DNA of 64,000 bases, taken from NCBI RefSeq assembly GCF_025399195.1, contig NW_026252107.1, positions 264,167 through 328,166 of the forward strand, written 5' to 3'. This document shows positions 21,739-31,984 of the stretch, one piece after another. Within the stretch, counting starts at the first letter, position 1; each line of letters begins with the position of its first letter. The notes below the pieces were generated by a model that was given only the letters and a program-made list of their open reading frames with translations, did no database searches and had not been told where the DNA came from. The translations under genes were made by a program, and so were the position numbers. The DNA comes from Umbelopsis ramanniana AG. Taxonomy: Eukaryota; Mucoromycota; Umbelopsidomycetes; Umbelopsidales; Umbelopsidaceae.

Positions 21739-22700
21739 TCAATGATCCATTGTGAGGAGCTCACATATTGGTTCTTGTAAAAGAAGAATATCAGGTGACG
21801 TTACTTGATAATACACGGCGCCAATTGCGAAACCCACTCCAAGGATATCAATCATGCCTTTCCAATTTATCGGCGGATAATACAGCAGAATCACGCCATG
21901 AACCTCACAAGCTATGAACATAGTAATAGAGTTACCAATGGAAAGTATCCTCTCAGAGAATGGCTTCTCGATATCTTTCATCGGTTCCTTGTTTCGATTA
22001 CAATATTTCGTTATCACCATCATCATGGGATGGTACCAAGAGATTACTGCAATTTCCCAAGGGATAATTATTTCTAACAGTATTGGTGGTCCACGCCGCT
22101 GTACTTTTGAGCAATATAGGTACATATTGCCACTAAGAAGATAGCCACTGAGGCATATATGACAACGGAACATATACGGCTTATTATACGACTTTCCGTG
22201 CCGAATCGAGCTTTATTGTAGTTGCGCATAAGCTCAGTGGAGTATTGAGTATTGCACACGAAAAGAATGTAGGCGAAAAATATGATTCCCGCTTCTACTT
22301 CGAATGCTATGTACGGACAATGTGGCTTAGCCACCGATACAGAGAGTGCAATTGCAACCATGATATGTAGTTTACGTAATAGGCGTATAGGTGACCTGCC
22401 TAAGCCATGACATGCAAAGATATGCAAAGAAAAGATTGCAGTCTGTGCAACAACAAAAGAAAGCGTCGCATTTATCTGGGCAGCAAGGACCAATGTGAAA
22501 TTGATAGAAAAACCGGAGAACATGAGCGTAGTGACAAGAAATCGCAGTGTGGCACATTTTAAAGGTTTAGATGGGAACATAGTGTCACCATAAAATTCGT
22601 ACCAGTAGTGAAAGAGGCGCAGCAATGGAATTTGCTTAATTTCCCATATATCATCGCCATTGCATACCAATGGCGATGTCGATCTGTTTTTGTAGAGCAT
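21739..22700 (-). pseudogene. Orphan multi-pass (7TM-like) membrane protein, frameshifted
   Basis: From ATG 22700 a frame of 208 codons encodes several hydrophobic helices (FLVTTLMFSGFSINFTLVLA, LSFVVAQTAIFSLHIFA, ICSVVIYASVAIFLVAICTY) and ends at a TAG near 22076. In an overlapping frame, from about 22115 down to 21739, the protein clearly continues: LEIIIPWEIAVISWYHPMMM, then two more helices to a stop. The frames join only with a single-base shift near 22080-22115. The only GT-AG pair with matching phase would be a 32-base intron, shorter than any other here, and it would delete part of a helix. A broken gene is therefore likelier than splicing. The size and helix pattern match the intact gene at 23842. 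Confidence 0.55.
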
Positions 22701-22842
22701 AACACCGTTCTAGGTTTTGAAGTGAAATTCCACAAAGTGAAAGATGTAAATTTTTAGTTGAATCTGGCGAGTAGTTCCGTAACTAATTAGTGCGTGGATT
22801 GACGTGGCAAACCTATAATGCGGACATGTGAACTGTGGCAGC

Positions 22843-23171
22843 ATGTATGTGTCTAGCCAACAGCTATACCAAGCGATGTGTTCTAAGAAAAGAAAATAGT
22901 AGCGAAATTCCTAAGACTGTAAGACCTATGTCAGCTATTTCCATCGAGGTTATTGTACGACTCTTGGGTCATCACCTTACCTTCATGAACCTAAACATAT
23001 CGCGCAACGCCACAGGCGTTTGTCGCCAGGTACCAACTTCACAACGAAGTCGCCTAGCAAGTAAGTTACAGTAAGGCGCATAATGTTTAGTACAAGTGTC
23101 AATAACAATTTTTTCCCAGAACAGCATTTGGTGCATTGAATGCCGCTGCTTCTCGTTTGCGGCTCGTGTAA
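22843..23171 (+). pseudogene. Possible small spliced gene or relic, frame unresolved
   Basis: A good intron (GTAAGT at 23061, pyrimidine tract and CAG ending 23119) suggests a plus-strand gene. One frame from ATG 22843 reads MYVSSQQLYQAMCSKKRK, then crosses TAG TAG and TAA. It stays open across the intron, through LHEPKHIAQRHRRLSPGTNF, to TAFGALNAAASRLRLV and a stop at 23169-23171. A second frame starting near 22929 (MSAISIEVIVRLLG) is open to the intron but ends just after it. Which frame was coding cannot be settled by eye. No family is recognised. Confidence 0.28.
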
Positions 23172-23841
23172 GATTAAAAAAATTAGATGCGTTCTCTTGC
23201 CTTGCAATGGCGAGAGCTGACCTCTACTTTTTGGAAAACAGCACTTCTGTTTGTAAATTACTATTTTGCCACACTGCAGATACGCATTTGACGAATGTAA
23301 AACCATTACGAGATAAGCTTCTGCATTTGATAAAGTAAATGAGAGACCGTATTGAAGCTGCTCGAGCAATTCATCGCTCAATAACTGTATGAAATGATGT
23401 AGCCACTCAGCAACGGGTCGTATCGGCTGCCTAAAATGGAAGTCTGTGCGCAGCGGGGTGCTAGGTCAGCCATAAACATAATGTGTAACTTCTTTCCAGT
23501 TGAGCAGTAAAAGCTACTATCAGTTGTTGTCTCATTGATGTTTGGAAATAAGTACCATTTTTTGTTTCATAGCCAATATTGATCTTCTCCCTACATTCAG
23601 CTGCAAAACTTTTAGCCTTATAGAAGTCATAGCGAAGCTGCCAATGTAAAACGGATTAAAGATGACTCAAAACCATGTGTAGTATACCGGGTAATCACAA
23701 AAATGTCACTTTATTAACAATGAACGTGCTAAACAGACCATCGACATCGCAATTGTAGGATGTGATATCAGAATTTTATTATGAATAATGGTTTGAAATT
23801 GCAAATTAGTACGATATGCGTATTTCAAGGGTATGTTACAT
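23172..23841. other. Intergenic region
   Basis: No gene is supported. The 132-codon minus-strand frame at 22983-23381 lies opposite the locus above and looks like its shadow. Confidence 0.4.
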
Positions 23842-24654
23842 CTAGACTTCACAGATTTCATGTGTGTCCCTTCCGAGAGGTAGTGGTGTCATTACCGATA
23901 GCTTATTGTAAAACATTACGAAAAGAAGTGTAGAGCCCCTATAAAGCAGTATATTAAGGATCACATTACCGACCACGATGCCAAAATCTTGTGCCAAAAC
24001 GATCTTTGCTACAGATGTTGTAATTATAACATAGAGATAAAACGCAAACATCATGATAATGTACAATGAAAGTAGACAGAAGGTCTTGATGATTGTGCTC
24101 CTGTTTTCATTGTGTGGAACTTTGGTATGATATGTAATTCGAATAACCAGCAAAAGCAGTAGTAACCACACCCATAGCGCGAAGAAGGTCCATAAGTCAG
24201 CACTGTACAGTGTGTTTACATGATTGCTTGTACTTAGCGTTACGATAGATTGAGCGTATAGGCCAGCCACAATGATAATGGCTAGACATGCAGCAATTGC
24301 GAGACTACACATGACGGTTATTACAAAGGTTGGCCCTCCCAGATAGGAGGCCGTGAATTGACGCAAAGTCAGCACAGCAGTCAAGCCGAAGAAGGCGTCT
24401 GACATATAGCCCAGGATGATAAGTGCTAAAACTGGGCCATTTGAGTCTATGTAAGTATTGTAAAAGCCTACGTTGATCGCATTTGAAATCAAAGCGAAAA
24501 CATTGGCAGCCAACAGGAAGTAGTAATGGAACTTCACAGATCCACGGCGTACCAAGAGCTGTAAGACCAAGATGGCGACGAAGATGGCAGATACCGAGAT
24601 GTTTAACACTATCTCAGCATTGGCGAGTTTGATATACTTTATAGGATCATCCAT
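23842..24654 (-). CDS. Orphan seven-transmembrane protein, intact
   Basis: A single exon of 270 residues. Seven hydrophobic helices are clear, at roughly residues 13-35, 42-64, 73-97, 107-133, 148-174, 186-213 and 222-248. A short N-terminus (MDDPIKYIKLANAE) precedes them, and a short tail ends GRDTHEICEV. Helix spacing, small loops and a basic loop before helix 2 (RRGSVKFHYYF) look GPCR-like, but no signature of a named family (Ste2/Ste3, cAMP-receptor-like, PQ-loop, opsin Lys) is evident. Two related but broken genes flank it on the same strand (21739 and 25490), so it is the survivor of a small tandem family. Ligand and signalling role are unknown. Confidence 0.65.
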   Translation of the reverse strand: MDDPIKYIKLANAEIVLNISVSAIFVAILVLQLLVRRGSVKFHYYFLLAANVFALISNAINVGFYNTYIDSNGPVLALIILGYMSDAFFGLTAVLTLRQFTASYLGGPTFVITVMCSLAIAACLAIIIVAGLYAQSIVTLSTSNHVNTLYSADLWTFFALWVWLLLLLLVIRITYHTKVPHNENRSTIIKTFCLLSLYIIMMFAFYLYVIITTSVAKIVLAQDFGIVVGNVILNILLYRGSTLLFVMFYNKLSVMTPLPLGRDTHEICEV

Positions 24655-25489
24655 GTTTGAGAAAAGATGATAGTTAAGGTAGCAAATATATCAGGTATAT
24701 GTACTTTTTTATCAGTGTAACGTCGTCACCACTCCTAGAAATACACAGACAAATGCGTGACCGATGCGGGCAAAGAATTTCCCCAGTAGCGAAACACATT
24801 GAACTGCCGCCTCCCAGTAATTCAAATGGGGCTCTTCCCCCGCCGTCAACCTTACAAACCACTGGCTTCAATTTGCATAAAGATCCTACCTCTTCATCCA
24901 ATGCCTACAACATCAAAACCGGTTGATGTAGCTGAACGTTTGATCAGCACTAGAAGCATTGGTTCTTGCAAATTTGATGATAATCTCTCAATTGAAGAAA
25001 GGTTATGTACGTCTTGCAGTAGATCTCAGAGTAGCATGTATTTTACCTTTAGTGACACTTCCACTAACGTTATGCTGCTGCGTAGATGGAACATTCTCAA
25101 AGGGTTTAGCTGAGGTTAATTGGCTAAAATAACTCAAAGCATGGAAAAGGCAAACGGAGGTTGTGAATAAATGTGGCGCGTTGCATTTCGGCACAATTAT
25201 GATCCGCATTCGAAACCTTAGGGAAGGTCGTCGCCGCGTTAACCCTTTTCAATGGGGACCTGTACAGTGATATATCCTCACTCAAATGCTCACTCTTGCG
25301 CCGAATCTTTCGTCAATGAAATGCTGAATGTTCAATATGCATGCTGGTAATGGCTAAGTTTTTCTCATCTTACTTTTTGCTTATGTATAGAACATGAATT
25401 GCATTGTTTCCATGGGAAATATGGTAAATTTTACATGTTTATATATCATAGGTCTTTACAGTGCTTGACAGAAAAAAAAATTGAGTCAT
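24655..25489. other. Intergenic region with possible relic coding
   Basis: Plus strand 24780-24926 encodes HIELPPPSNSNGALPPPSTL and reaches a stop at 24924-24926. The composition is protein-like and low-complexity, but no start or second exon fits. Nothing else is supported. Confidence 0.3.
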
Positions 25490-26335
25490 CTAAAAATTGT
25501 ACATTGGCATTGGCATTGTCAGTTCGTCTACGTCTTCTTCTTCCATCTTCATTCGTTCTTGTATAAGCACCATTGCAGTTGATCTGGTATAGAATCCAAT
25601 GAAGAGCAGAAGACTTACTCTTGTTAATAATATTGACAATATGAAATCAATCAGTGCCAATCTTTCAACAGTATCATTAGAAAATAGAAAATATGTTATG
25701 AAAAGCATCCAGACAGTGTCAAGGGTGACGAGTACAATGAAAAAAGCCAAGAGGTCCCTATCATTAGTTATTTTTCGTATAATAATGTCATAATGCTGTG
25801 GAAAACCTCGAGTAGCCAACACGAGAACGAAGATGAGACCTAGAACAGACCATATAGATAATGCAGGGGAAGCCCAAAAGATAATCTGTTATATTGTGAG
25901 AGCATTGAAAGTGGCATTGTTGCCAACTACCACGCGAACCACAATTATAAGAACTGTGACCACGATGATCTAGAGGGTTCCAAGGATCGCAGGGATGCTT
26001 GCTAATATGTCGCGACTCCCAAGATAGATTTCAGAATAACAATGCAGTGCCCACAAGCCAGCGAGTTGAGTAAGTAGTAAAGTGAGGGCACTCATGACCG
26101 CCATAGCTGTTGACGATGGGTCCGAAAATAGAAGAAAACCGTCATGGGTATGAAGGGCTAAGGCATCAAAGATTATTCCACAAATGACTGCCAGTTCCAA
26201 GAGGTAATAGTGCAACCTAGCATTTGATCGGTGACGAGCAAGAAGAGCAAGCAAGAGTATACCACAGACTGCTCCATCGACTATGGGCGATATCTCTCTT
26301 AGTTTCACGGAAAACGTTGGAGAGTTAATAGACAT
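25490..26335 (-). pseudogene. Orphan seven-transmembrane protein with two in-frame stop codons
   Basis: One continuous minus-strand frame runs from ATG 26335 (MSINSPTFSVKLREISPIVD) to a stop at 25490. It is 281 codons long, near the length of the intact relative. It is interrupted by TAG at 25972-25970 and TAA at 25891-25889. Between the two stops the frame still encodes a helix (IIVVTVLIIVVRVVVGNNAT), and after them two or three more (LSIWSVLGLIFVLVLATRG, LLAFFIVLVTLDTVWMLF). No GT-AG intron removes both stops without removing a helix. Both codons are one C-to-T change from Gln (CAG, CAA). A recently inactivated gene is the simplest reading; programmed readthrough is the alternative. Confidence 0.65.
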
Positions 26336-26758
26336 ATTGTTTGTATAGTGTGAGCTGGAACGAGATGAAGAATACCAACACAGTACAAGTGTCGCTTGAA
26401 TACGAATGGAGCAAGTGACTTGTGCGCTTACAGCCACACGGCAGCAATAGAAGCTTTGACAGCGTAGCTTTCTCTGTTTGCAAAAATAGCCCAGCGGCAC
26501 TTCATCCAAATTCGTCTAGTTCATCTTCATACGTGAAATAAGAATCATGTCCGGAGATGTCCAGCACCGAACCGTTATATCCAAAGCGTTTGTTGCACCC
26601 TCGATAAAGCAAGTTTATTCTTATGTTGATCACTCCATTCTTGGTATTTAGCGTGAAATGGTATTTTCTATCGAGTAGAAGATTTTTTGGAAAAGTAAAG
26701 GAGTTGTATTCCAGGGGGCTTACCCTTGGGTACTGTTGTAGGCACCAGTCCCTCCAGA
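26336..26758. other. Intergenic region
   Basis: Upstream region of the stop-interrupted 7TM gene. The open frame can be extended to 26509 without a better ATG context. No other feature is seen. Confidence 0.4.
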
Positions 26759-26970
26759 CTAACCATGCACTATTGTAGGTGCGTACAGTACCTTTGCGAT
26801 GACTTCCATCTCTTCGAAGATTTCAAGGGTAAGATAGCCCCTTCATGTTGTCCTTGTTCTTTGGCTTGCGCTTCGAGTCTAAACCTTCTCGCAATGCTTA
26901 CGTAGAGGTTTTCGATTTGTTCTTCGGTGAGATCCAAGTTGTTTGGAGTTGTGTCCATTTCATTATTCAT
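26759..26970 (-). pseudogene. Small helical protein gene with a probable frameshift
   Basis: From ATG 26970 the frame encodes MNNEMDTTPNNLDLTEEQIE, then NLYVSIARRFRLEAQAKEQ: a charged, helical, convincingly protein-like sequence. Near 26827-26833 the better continuation lies in another frame (TLEIFEEMEVIAKVLYAPTI, stopping at 26761-26759). The original frame instead turns Ser/Lys-rich and ends HLQ at 26770. No intron can switch the frames because no GT lies before the junction. A single-base indel is inferred. The family is not recognised. Confidence 0.4.
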
Positions 26971-27480
26971 TAGCTACGAATGCGCGACTTAGAAAGAACT
27001 AGAGTATCATTGCCATAGAAAATTTTTTGTTATATATATTTTTCAGTCAATAAAAGCGCGGCTCAGAGAGCTATTACCACATCCTCGCCTTCATTCGTCA
27101 ACCTTTACAGTATGTTTGATATGAGAGGTATTTTATTTTTTTATAAAAAAAAAAAAAAATGCCCTGAAAAATGCGATGGAGAGATATATCTGCTAGAAAC
27201 AACAAATGTTCGAAATATGTCTTTCCTTTAGAATTGTTAGTAACAATAGCCAAGATCAAAGGGAAAGATACTCCAAGTTTATTTCACTTTCATTGCACAC
27301 CTTTATACTAAACCAACTGACGACGTCAACAAAATCAGTATTTGTGTAGCGCATCACGAATGCAAAAGGGTTTAGGTGAGGAAATTACATTTCCTACCAC
27401 AATGAATGCAAACATGTGACTCGGTTAAATGGTACTTTATGCTGTAGCTGAAGCGATGGGAGGCGTTACTCGTAAACACT
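26971..27480. other. Intergenic region with poly-A tract
   Basis: Promoter space for the small gene (-) and UGO1 (+). Contains TATATATAT near 27032-27040 and a run of about 15 A at 27146-27160. No gene is seen. Confidence 0.45.
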
Positions 27481-29099
27481 ATGTCTAACAGACAGGAACC
27501 TAGGTTTCCGGCAGCTAATGGAAAGGGAGTTTCGGGAATCCGACCGTACTATGCGCCTGGGCTATCTCAAGGGAACTACACAACACTGTCTGCGCCGTCA
27601 CTGCCAACTTTTCCTGTAAATTCAAGTTACCTGACCGATGATCTAGATGACCTAGACTTGATTGATTCTCGAGCCGCTGCCAGAGAACTCATCAACTTTG
27701 TAGCTTTGAAATTTCTTACCACCGCCGTCAATTCACCTTTTGAAGTTGCCAACACTTTGCTTCAAGTTCAATATTTACCTACGGAGCAGGACAACCGTCT
27801 GTTCAACGCGCAATTGCAAAGTACAGAAGAAGAAACTAGTTCTGACTATGCGGAAGAAGAAAACAATGATGAGGATGATGAAGAGGAAGATGATGAAGAT
27901 ATTTATGGAACAGGCTCAGGCAGTCGCTCGCGTCGACGACATTCCAGCGATGAGCCCTATCAGCAGCCCACTTTGGACCCAAGTGATCCGATGTTCAAGC
28001 GACATGTTCCTGTAGATGAGAGCGGATACATTGTGCGACCAAGCGTATATGATGAAGGCACAAGGCCACAACATCAACTGCCACCGATTGAAGGTGGAGT
28101 GTGGAAGACCATCAAATTGCTCTTGAACAAGGAAGGAGAAGGGTGGAAATCATTGTTCAAGGGACAATACACTAACTGGCTTTATGAGATCTCACATCTC
28201 TTTCTACAACCAACGCTTGAAGGAACGCTGAATGATGCTTTCGGTCTGTATGACGATACGATACCCTTAGTCCACCTCGATCATGCCGGTCCAAATGTCG
28301 CGACTATTGTATTCAGTCATTTAATTATCGGCGTACTACTCAGTCCCTTGGAACTGGTGAAGACCAGGTTAGTTTATATCAGAATCATTGAGGGTGATTT
28401 CAATCGATTTGTATTTCGCTAACCAAGTCGAACAGAATGATCGTTCAATCTGCGTCTCCTTTGCAGAGGAAATACAAAGGACCATTACACGCACTTCGCA
28501 CCATTATGGCGGAGGAAGGTGGCTTGAAGGGACTGTATATGTCACATAACCTTGTACCTACCATGCTATACCACTCCCTCATCCCATTAATCTCCAATAC
28601 CGGTCCGTTAATTATTGATCGCATTTTCCGCGTCTCAGCTGTCGACTCACCATTTTTGTATGGATTGGCTCAACTTGGTCTCGATACTTTGGAGCTAATC
28701 ATCACGTTGCCACTCGAAACCATTCGAAAACGTATGCAATGCCAGATAAGATCAAGAGTACCAGGAAAGCGCTTTGAAAGTGTCGTTCCTCTACGACCTG
28801 TTCCTTATGCAGGCGTTGGAGATGCCATTTATAAGATAATGAAGGAGGAAGGCGGTAAACCTGCCACACGCAAGAACCGCAAGACTTCCAGCCGGGGTAT
28901 CCAGTACACTGGATTAGGGCTTCGTGGACTTTATCAAGGATTTGGAATGCAGTGCACAACAAATATTGTGTTCTTTGTGTTCCATGCAATCAACGGCATC
29001 GAAGGTAAATTTTTATTGATGTTGTCATTCTTTGGTTTGTAGGCTTTTAAGGACATGCACTGACCAATACTTCTAGCCGACGACTTTGAAGATTTCTGA
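27481..29099 (+). CDS. UGO1: Mitochondrial outer-membrane fusion protein Ugo1 (degenerate carrier family, SLC25A46-related)
   Basis: Three exons (27481-28367, 28436-29004, 29077-29099) give 492 residues. Degenerate mitochondrial-carrier repeats are visible: AARELINFVALKFLTTAVNSPFEV in the first; FSHLIIGVLLSPLELVKTRM then GGLKGLYMSHNLVPTMLYHS in the second; LDTLELIITLPLETIRKRMQ then GLRGLYQGFGMQ in the third. An acidic, Ser-rich insert (EENNDEDDEEEDDEDIYG) interrupts the first repeat. Only residual Px[D/E]xx[K/R] motifs remain, typical of Ugo1. The last exon is tiny and encodes DDFEDF and a stop. Ugo1 links the fusion GTPases Fzo1 and Mgm1 during mitochondrial membrane fusion. Confidence 0.85.
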
Positions 29100-29354
29100 A
29101 CGAAGGCATATTGAAATAGTTTCGACAACCATAGAAGTAATTTTTGTTATCCTCTTTCCTCTTATACATAAATCTACACACCTTAACCTACTACTACCAT
29201 CTTTCGTTATCACGTCAACGTGAAGTCATGAACGCATTTTTCTTGTGGCTTGCCATTTTGTTCTTTCACTTTTATTACCTTTATTCTTTTGATCTGTTCT
29301 CTAACCTCCTTAACCAGAAACAATTTTGCCTCGACGGCTCCTCTATCGTAGACC

Positions 29355-31080
29355 ATGCCATACACTCTACCAAAGCTATTATTTATAGCTTTGTTCACTA
29401 TGCAAGGGTCTGCCATTCCATATCTCGCCATCTTTTATGACCAAGCTTTACATCTCTCCTCTAATCAAATTGGAATATTGTTAGCCATTGCGCCATTCAT
29501 TCAATCTGTGGCATGTCCTGTTTGGACCTTGGTAGCTGATAGGTGGCCGAAGTGGCACGGTACCCTTATGGCGGTGCTGGCTTTGATTGGCGGCTCCGCT
29601 ATCGTATCTATGTCTTTATTACCTGCTCTGTTGATCGATAAGGAAGACCTTACTATGCCCTTTACGTGTGTCTTGGCCCTGATGTTTGCTTTTTTTGGCT
29701 CTCCACTGATGGCGTTGGTGGATAGTGCTGTGTTAAAAATCCTGGGCAACCACAAAATTCTGTATGGTAAGTCAGGGCTACTGCAGTGGGTGGGTTATAC
29801 CCAAACTTAACTGGCTAATTTGGTTTTCCGACTTCCCACCTCTTTATGCATAGGCGAGCAGCGGTTATGGGGCTCCATATCGAATGGTCTAAGCATCTTG
29901 GCCGTCGGATTGCTGATTTCAGCTACTGGAAATAATCTCAATGTGGCATTTTATGTCTTTGCTGCTGGTAGTGTGCTATTCATTGTTCTGTCGCTATTTG
30001 CTAAAGTCGAGTCCAATGACGATAGCATGCTTGAGGATGATCTTGATCAAGATACTAGACCGCTTTTGAAAAATAATCTTGCTCCAAATTATGTCTGGCC
30101 ACCGGATCAACCTGCCGACTCTGAGGATGACGATGTACAATCGTCGGTTGTTACTCAGCATCAAGGACAACTTGTTGATAGACGGGACAGTCGTATAAGC
30201 TTTGCTAATACTGTGCTTTCGGATGAGCACGGGCATAGAAACAGTTTGAGGCTTCATCGCACTTCCACTTCGATGGCTCGGGATGTTCATCTAGAGGCTA
30301 GTGAGCTGATGGAATCGCTTGATCGTATTCCTTCCCTTGGACTCGCTCTTTCACATATCCCATCCATGGAATCATCCCTAGCCTTCCTTATACCCCATCC
30401 TGAAGAAGACAATATAGCTCCTCCTCCAAGCTCGCTAAAATCTAGAAAGGTCATCACCTTCCTTTTGAGTATGTTGATATTTGGCGTTTCTTTCTCTATG
30501 ATCAATCAATTCCTATTTCTCTACCTCCGTAACGATCTTGGTGTCGATTCTTCCATTTTGGGATGGACTGGACCTGTGGGAGGTATAACGGAAGTTCTGA
30601 CTTTTTGGGTATCGAAGCAGGTAATGTCGCACATCATGAACAGTTTCAAGCGTACAGTACTAATTCACGTACCCTTCTAAAACTACCGTTCAGCTTTTCG
30701 ATCGGTTTGGAGTGACAGTATTGATGGTGTCTGCTCATTGTATTACCATTGTACGATCCTCCCTCTACACGCTTCTAGTACCAGGCTCGCCAATGACAAG
30801 CGCCTTTGCTCTTGCCTTGCAAACGCTCAATGGAATAGCTTTTGCAACTATTTGGTCAACAGCTGTTAGTGAAGTAGATTCATTTTTCCCTCCGGAGCAG
30901 CGGGCAATTGCACAAGGTACCCTCGCTGCTCTACATATGGGAGCAGGATTTGGAATTGGATGTGTCGTGGGAGGAATGATATATGAAGCTCTGGGTGCTC
31001 ATGCTTTGTACCATGCTGCATCTTTGCTCACAGGAGTCAGTCTTGTAATATTTTTGATTGGAAGAATCAAAAGTTCATAG
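29355..31080 (+). CDS. Major facilitator superfamily protein, MFSD6/MFS_1-like type
   Basis: Three exons (29355-29766, 29854-30620, 30694-31080) give 521 residues. The first half has six helices, starting PKLLFIALFTMQGSAIPYLAIFY and IGILLAIAPFIQSVACPVWTL, with the motif LVADRWPKWHG between helices 2 and 3. A phosphorylatable loop of about 190 residues (DDDVQSSVVTQHQG, RTSTSMARD) separates the halves. The second half contains FLLSMLIFGVSFSMINQFLF, GWTGPVGGITEVLTFW and GTLAALHMGAGFGIGCVVGG. The QG-A-Y pattern near the start and the D-R-W loop resemble nucleoside/sugar-like MFSD6 and LacY-type members. The substrate cannot be deduced. An alternative start further upstream is not supported. Confidence 0.8.
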
Positions 31081-31288
31081 ATTGTTTCCCCTTTCAAGCA
31101 AAATAAAATCTGGTAGTTGCTCCATTTCGTGATTCTTTAGTTATCATTCCCATCACGCAACGTACGCATGAAACAGTTGATAGTGTTGTTGGCCATCACA
31201 CCACATAGTATAAAACGTCAAATTGGCCTCAAAAAGAGTTGTTGTGACGTTGGTGGTCAATATTGTTCGGATAATTGGCTGTGTCTAA

Positions 31289-31489
<201 letters not shown>

Positions 31490-31984
31490 GATGAATAAGC
31501 TTGATGATACCATCGCCAGCTTCTTGATATAAAGTTCTTGTAATAAAGATCAGACTGCAAGTCGAAGTTTATATCCATAAGCAATTTAGACAACATATAA
31601 AGGGTTTTTACGCTTCGAATCCACAAAAGAGAGTAGCCAGCATAGCTATTACAAAGAAAAGTGGAAAATCCCATTGCTACCTTCATCCAAAAATTCTCTG
31701 CGATAAATACCGCAAGATAATATACCTTTACAGAAGAGTCTACTAGTCCAATTTTACCAAAAGTTTCAATGATCAGTTATACACATAAAAATCAATACAG
31801 GCTTGGTTAAATGCTTTGGTAAAATCAAACCACAGAAGCTTGGCCGGTGAAAGCAAAATGATTTTTTTTAACCATTCAAACAGAGACAAAGTTGCGGCAC
31901 TTCAAAATTTGGTTGAGCTAATTCTGCTTGGAAGCAAGGGCAAGTGCAAGTGCGCATTATTGAGAGCCTTTAACAAGTCCCATT
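31490..31984. other. Intergenic region
   Basis: No further zinc-finger exon and no other gene are recognised. Short open frames on both strands lack family signatures. Confidence 0.4.

Noticed and set aside
23842-24654. Rhodopsin/opsin or Ste2/Ste3 identity for the intact 7TM gene
   Set aside because: No retinal-binding Lys motif in helix 7 and no pheromone-receptor signature; helix count alone does not name a family.
25490-26335. Alternative genetic code (TAG/TAA read as Gln) to explain the 7TM stops
   Set aside because: Many genes here end at TAA, TAG or TGA exactly where families end (NDUFS7 at TAG, IMP2 at TGA, tropomyosin at TAA), so the standard code applies.
27146-27160. Poly-A run as evidence of a retroposed gene copy
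   Set aside because: No intronless gene copy or target-site duplication lies beside it; similar A runs occur elsewhere in this AT-rich DNA.
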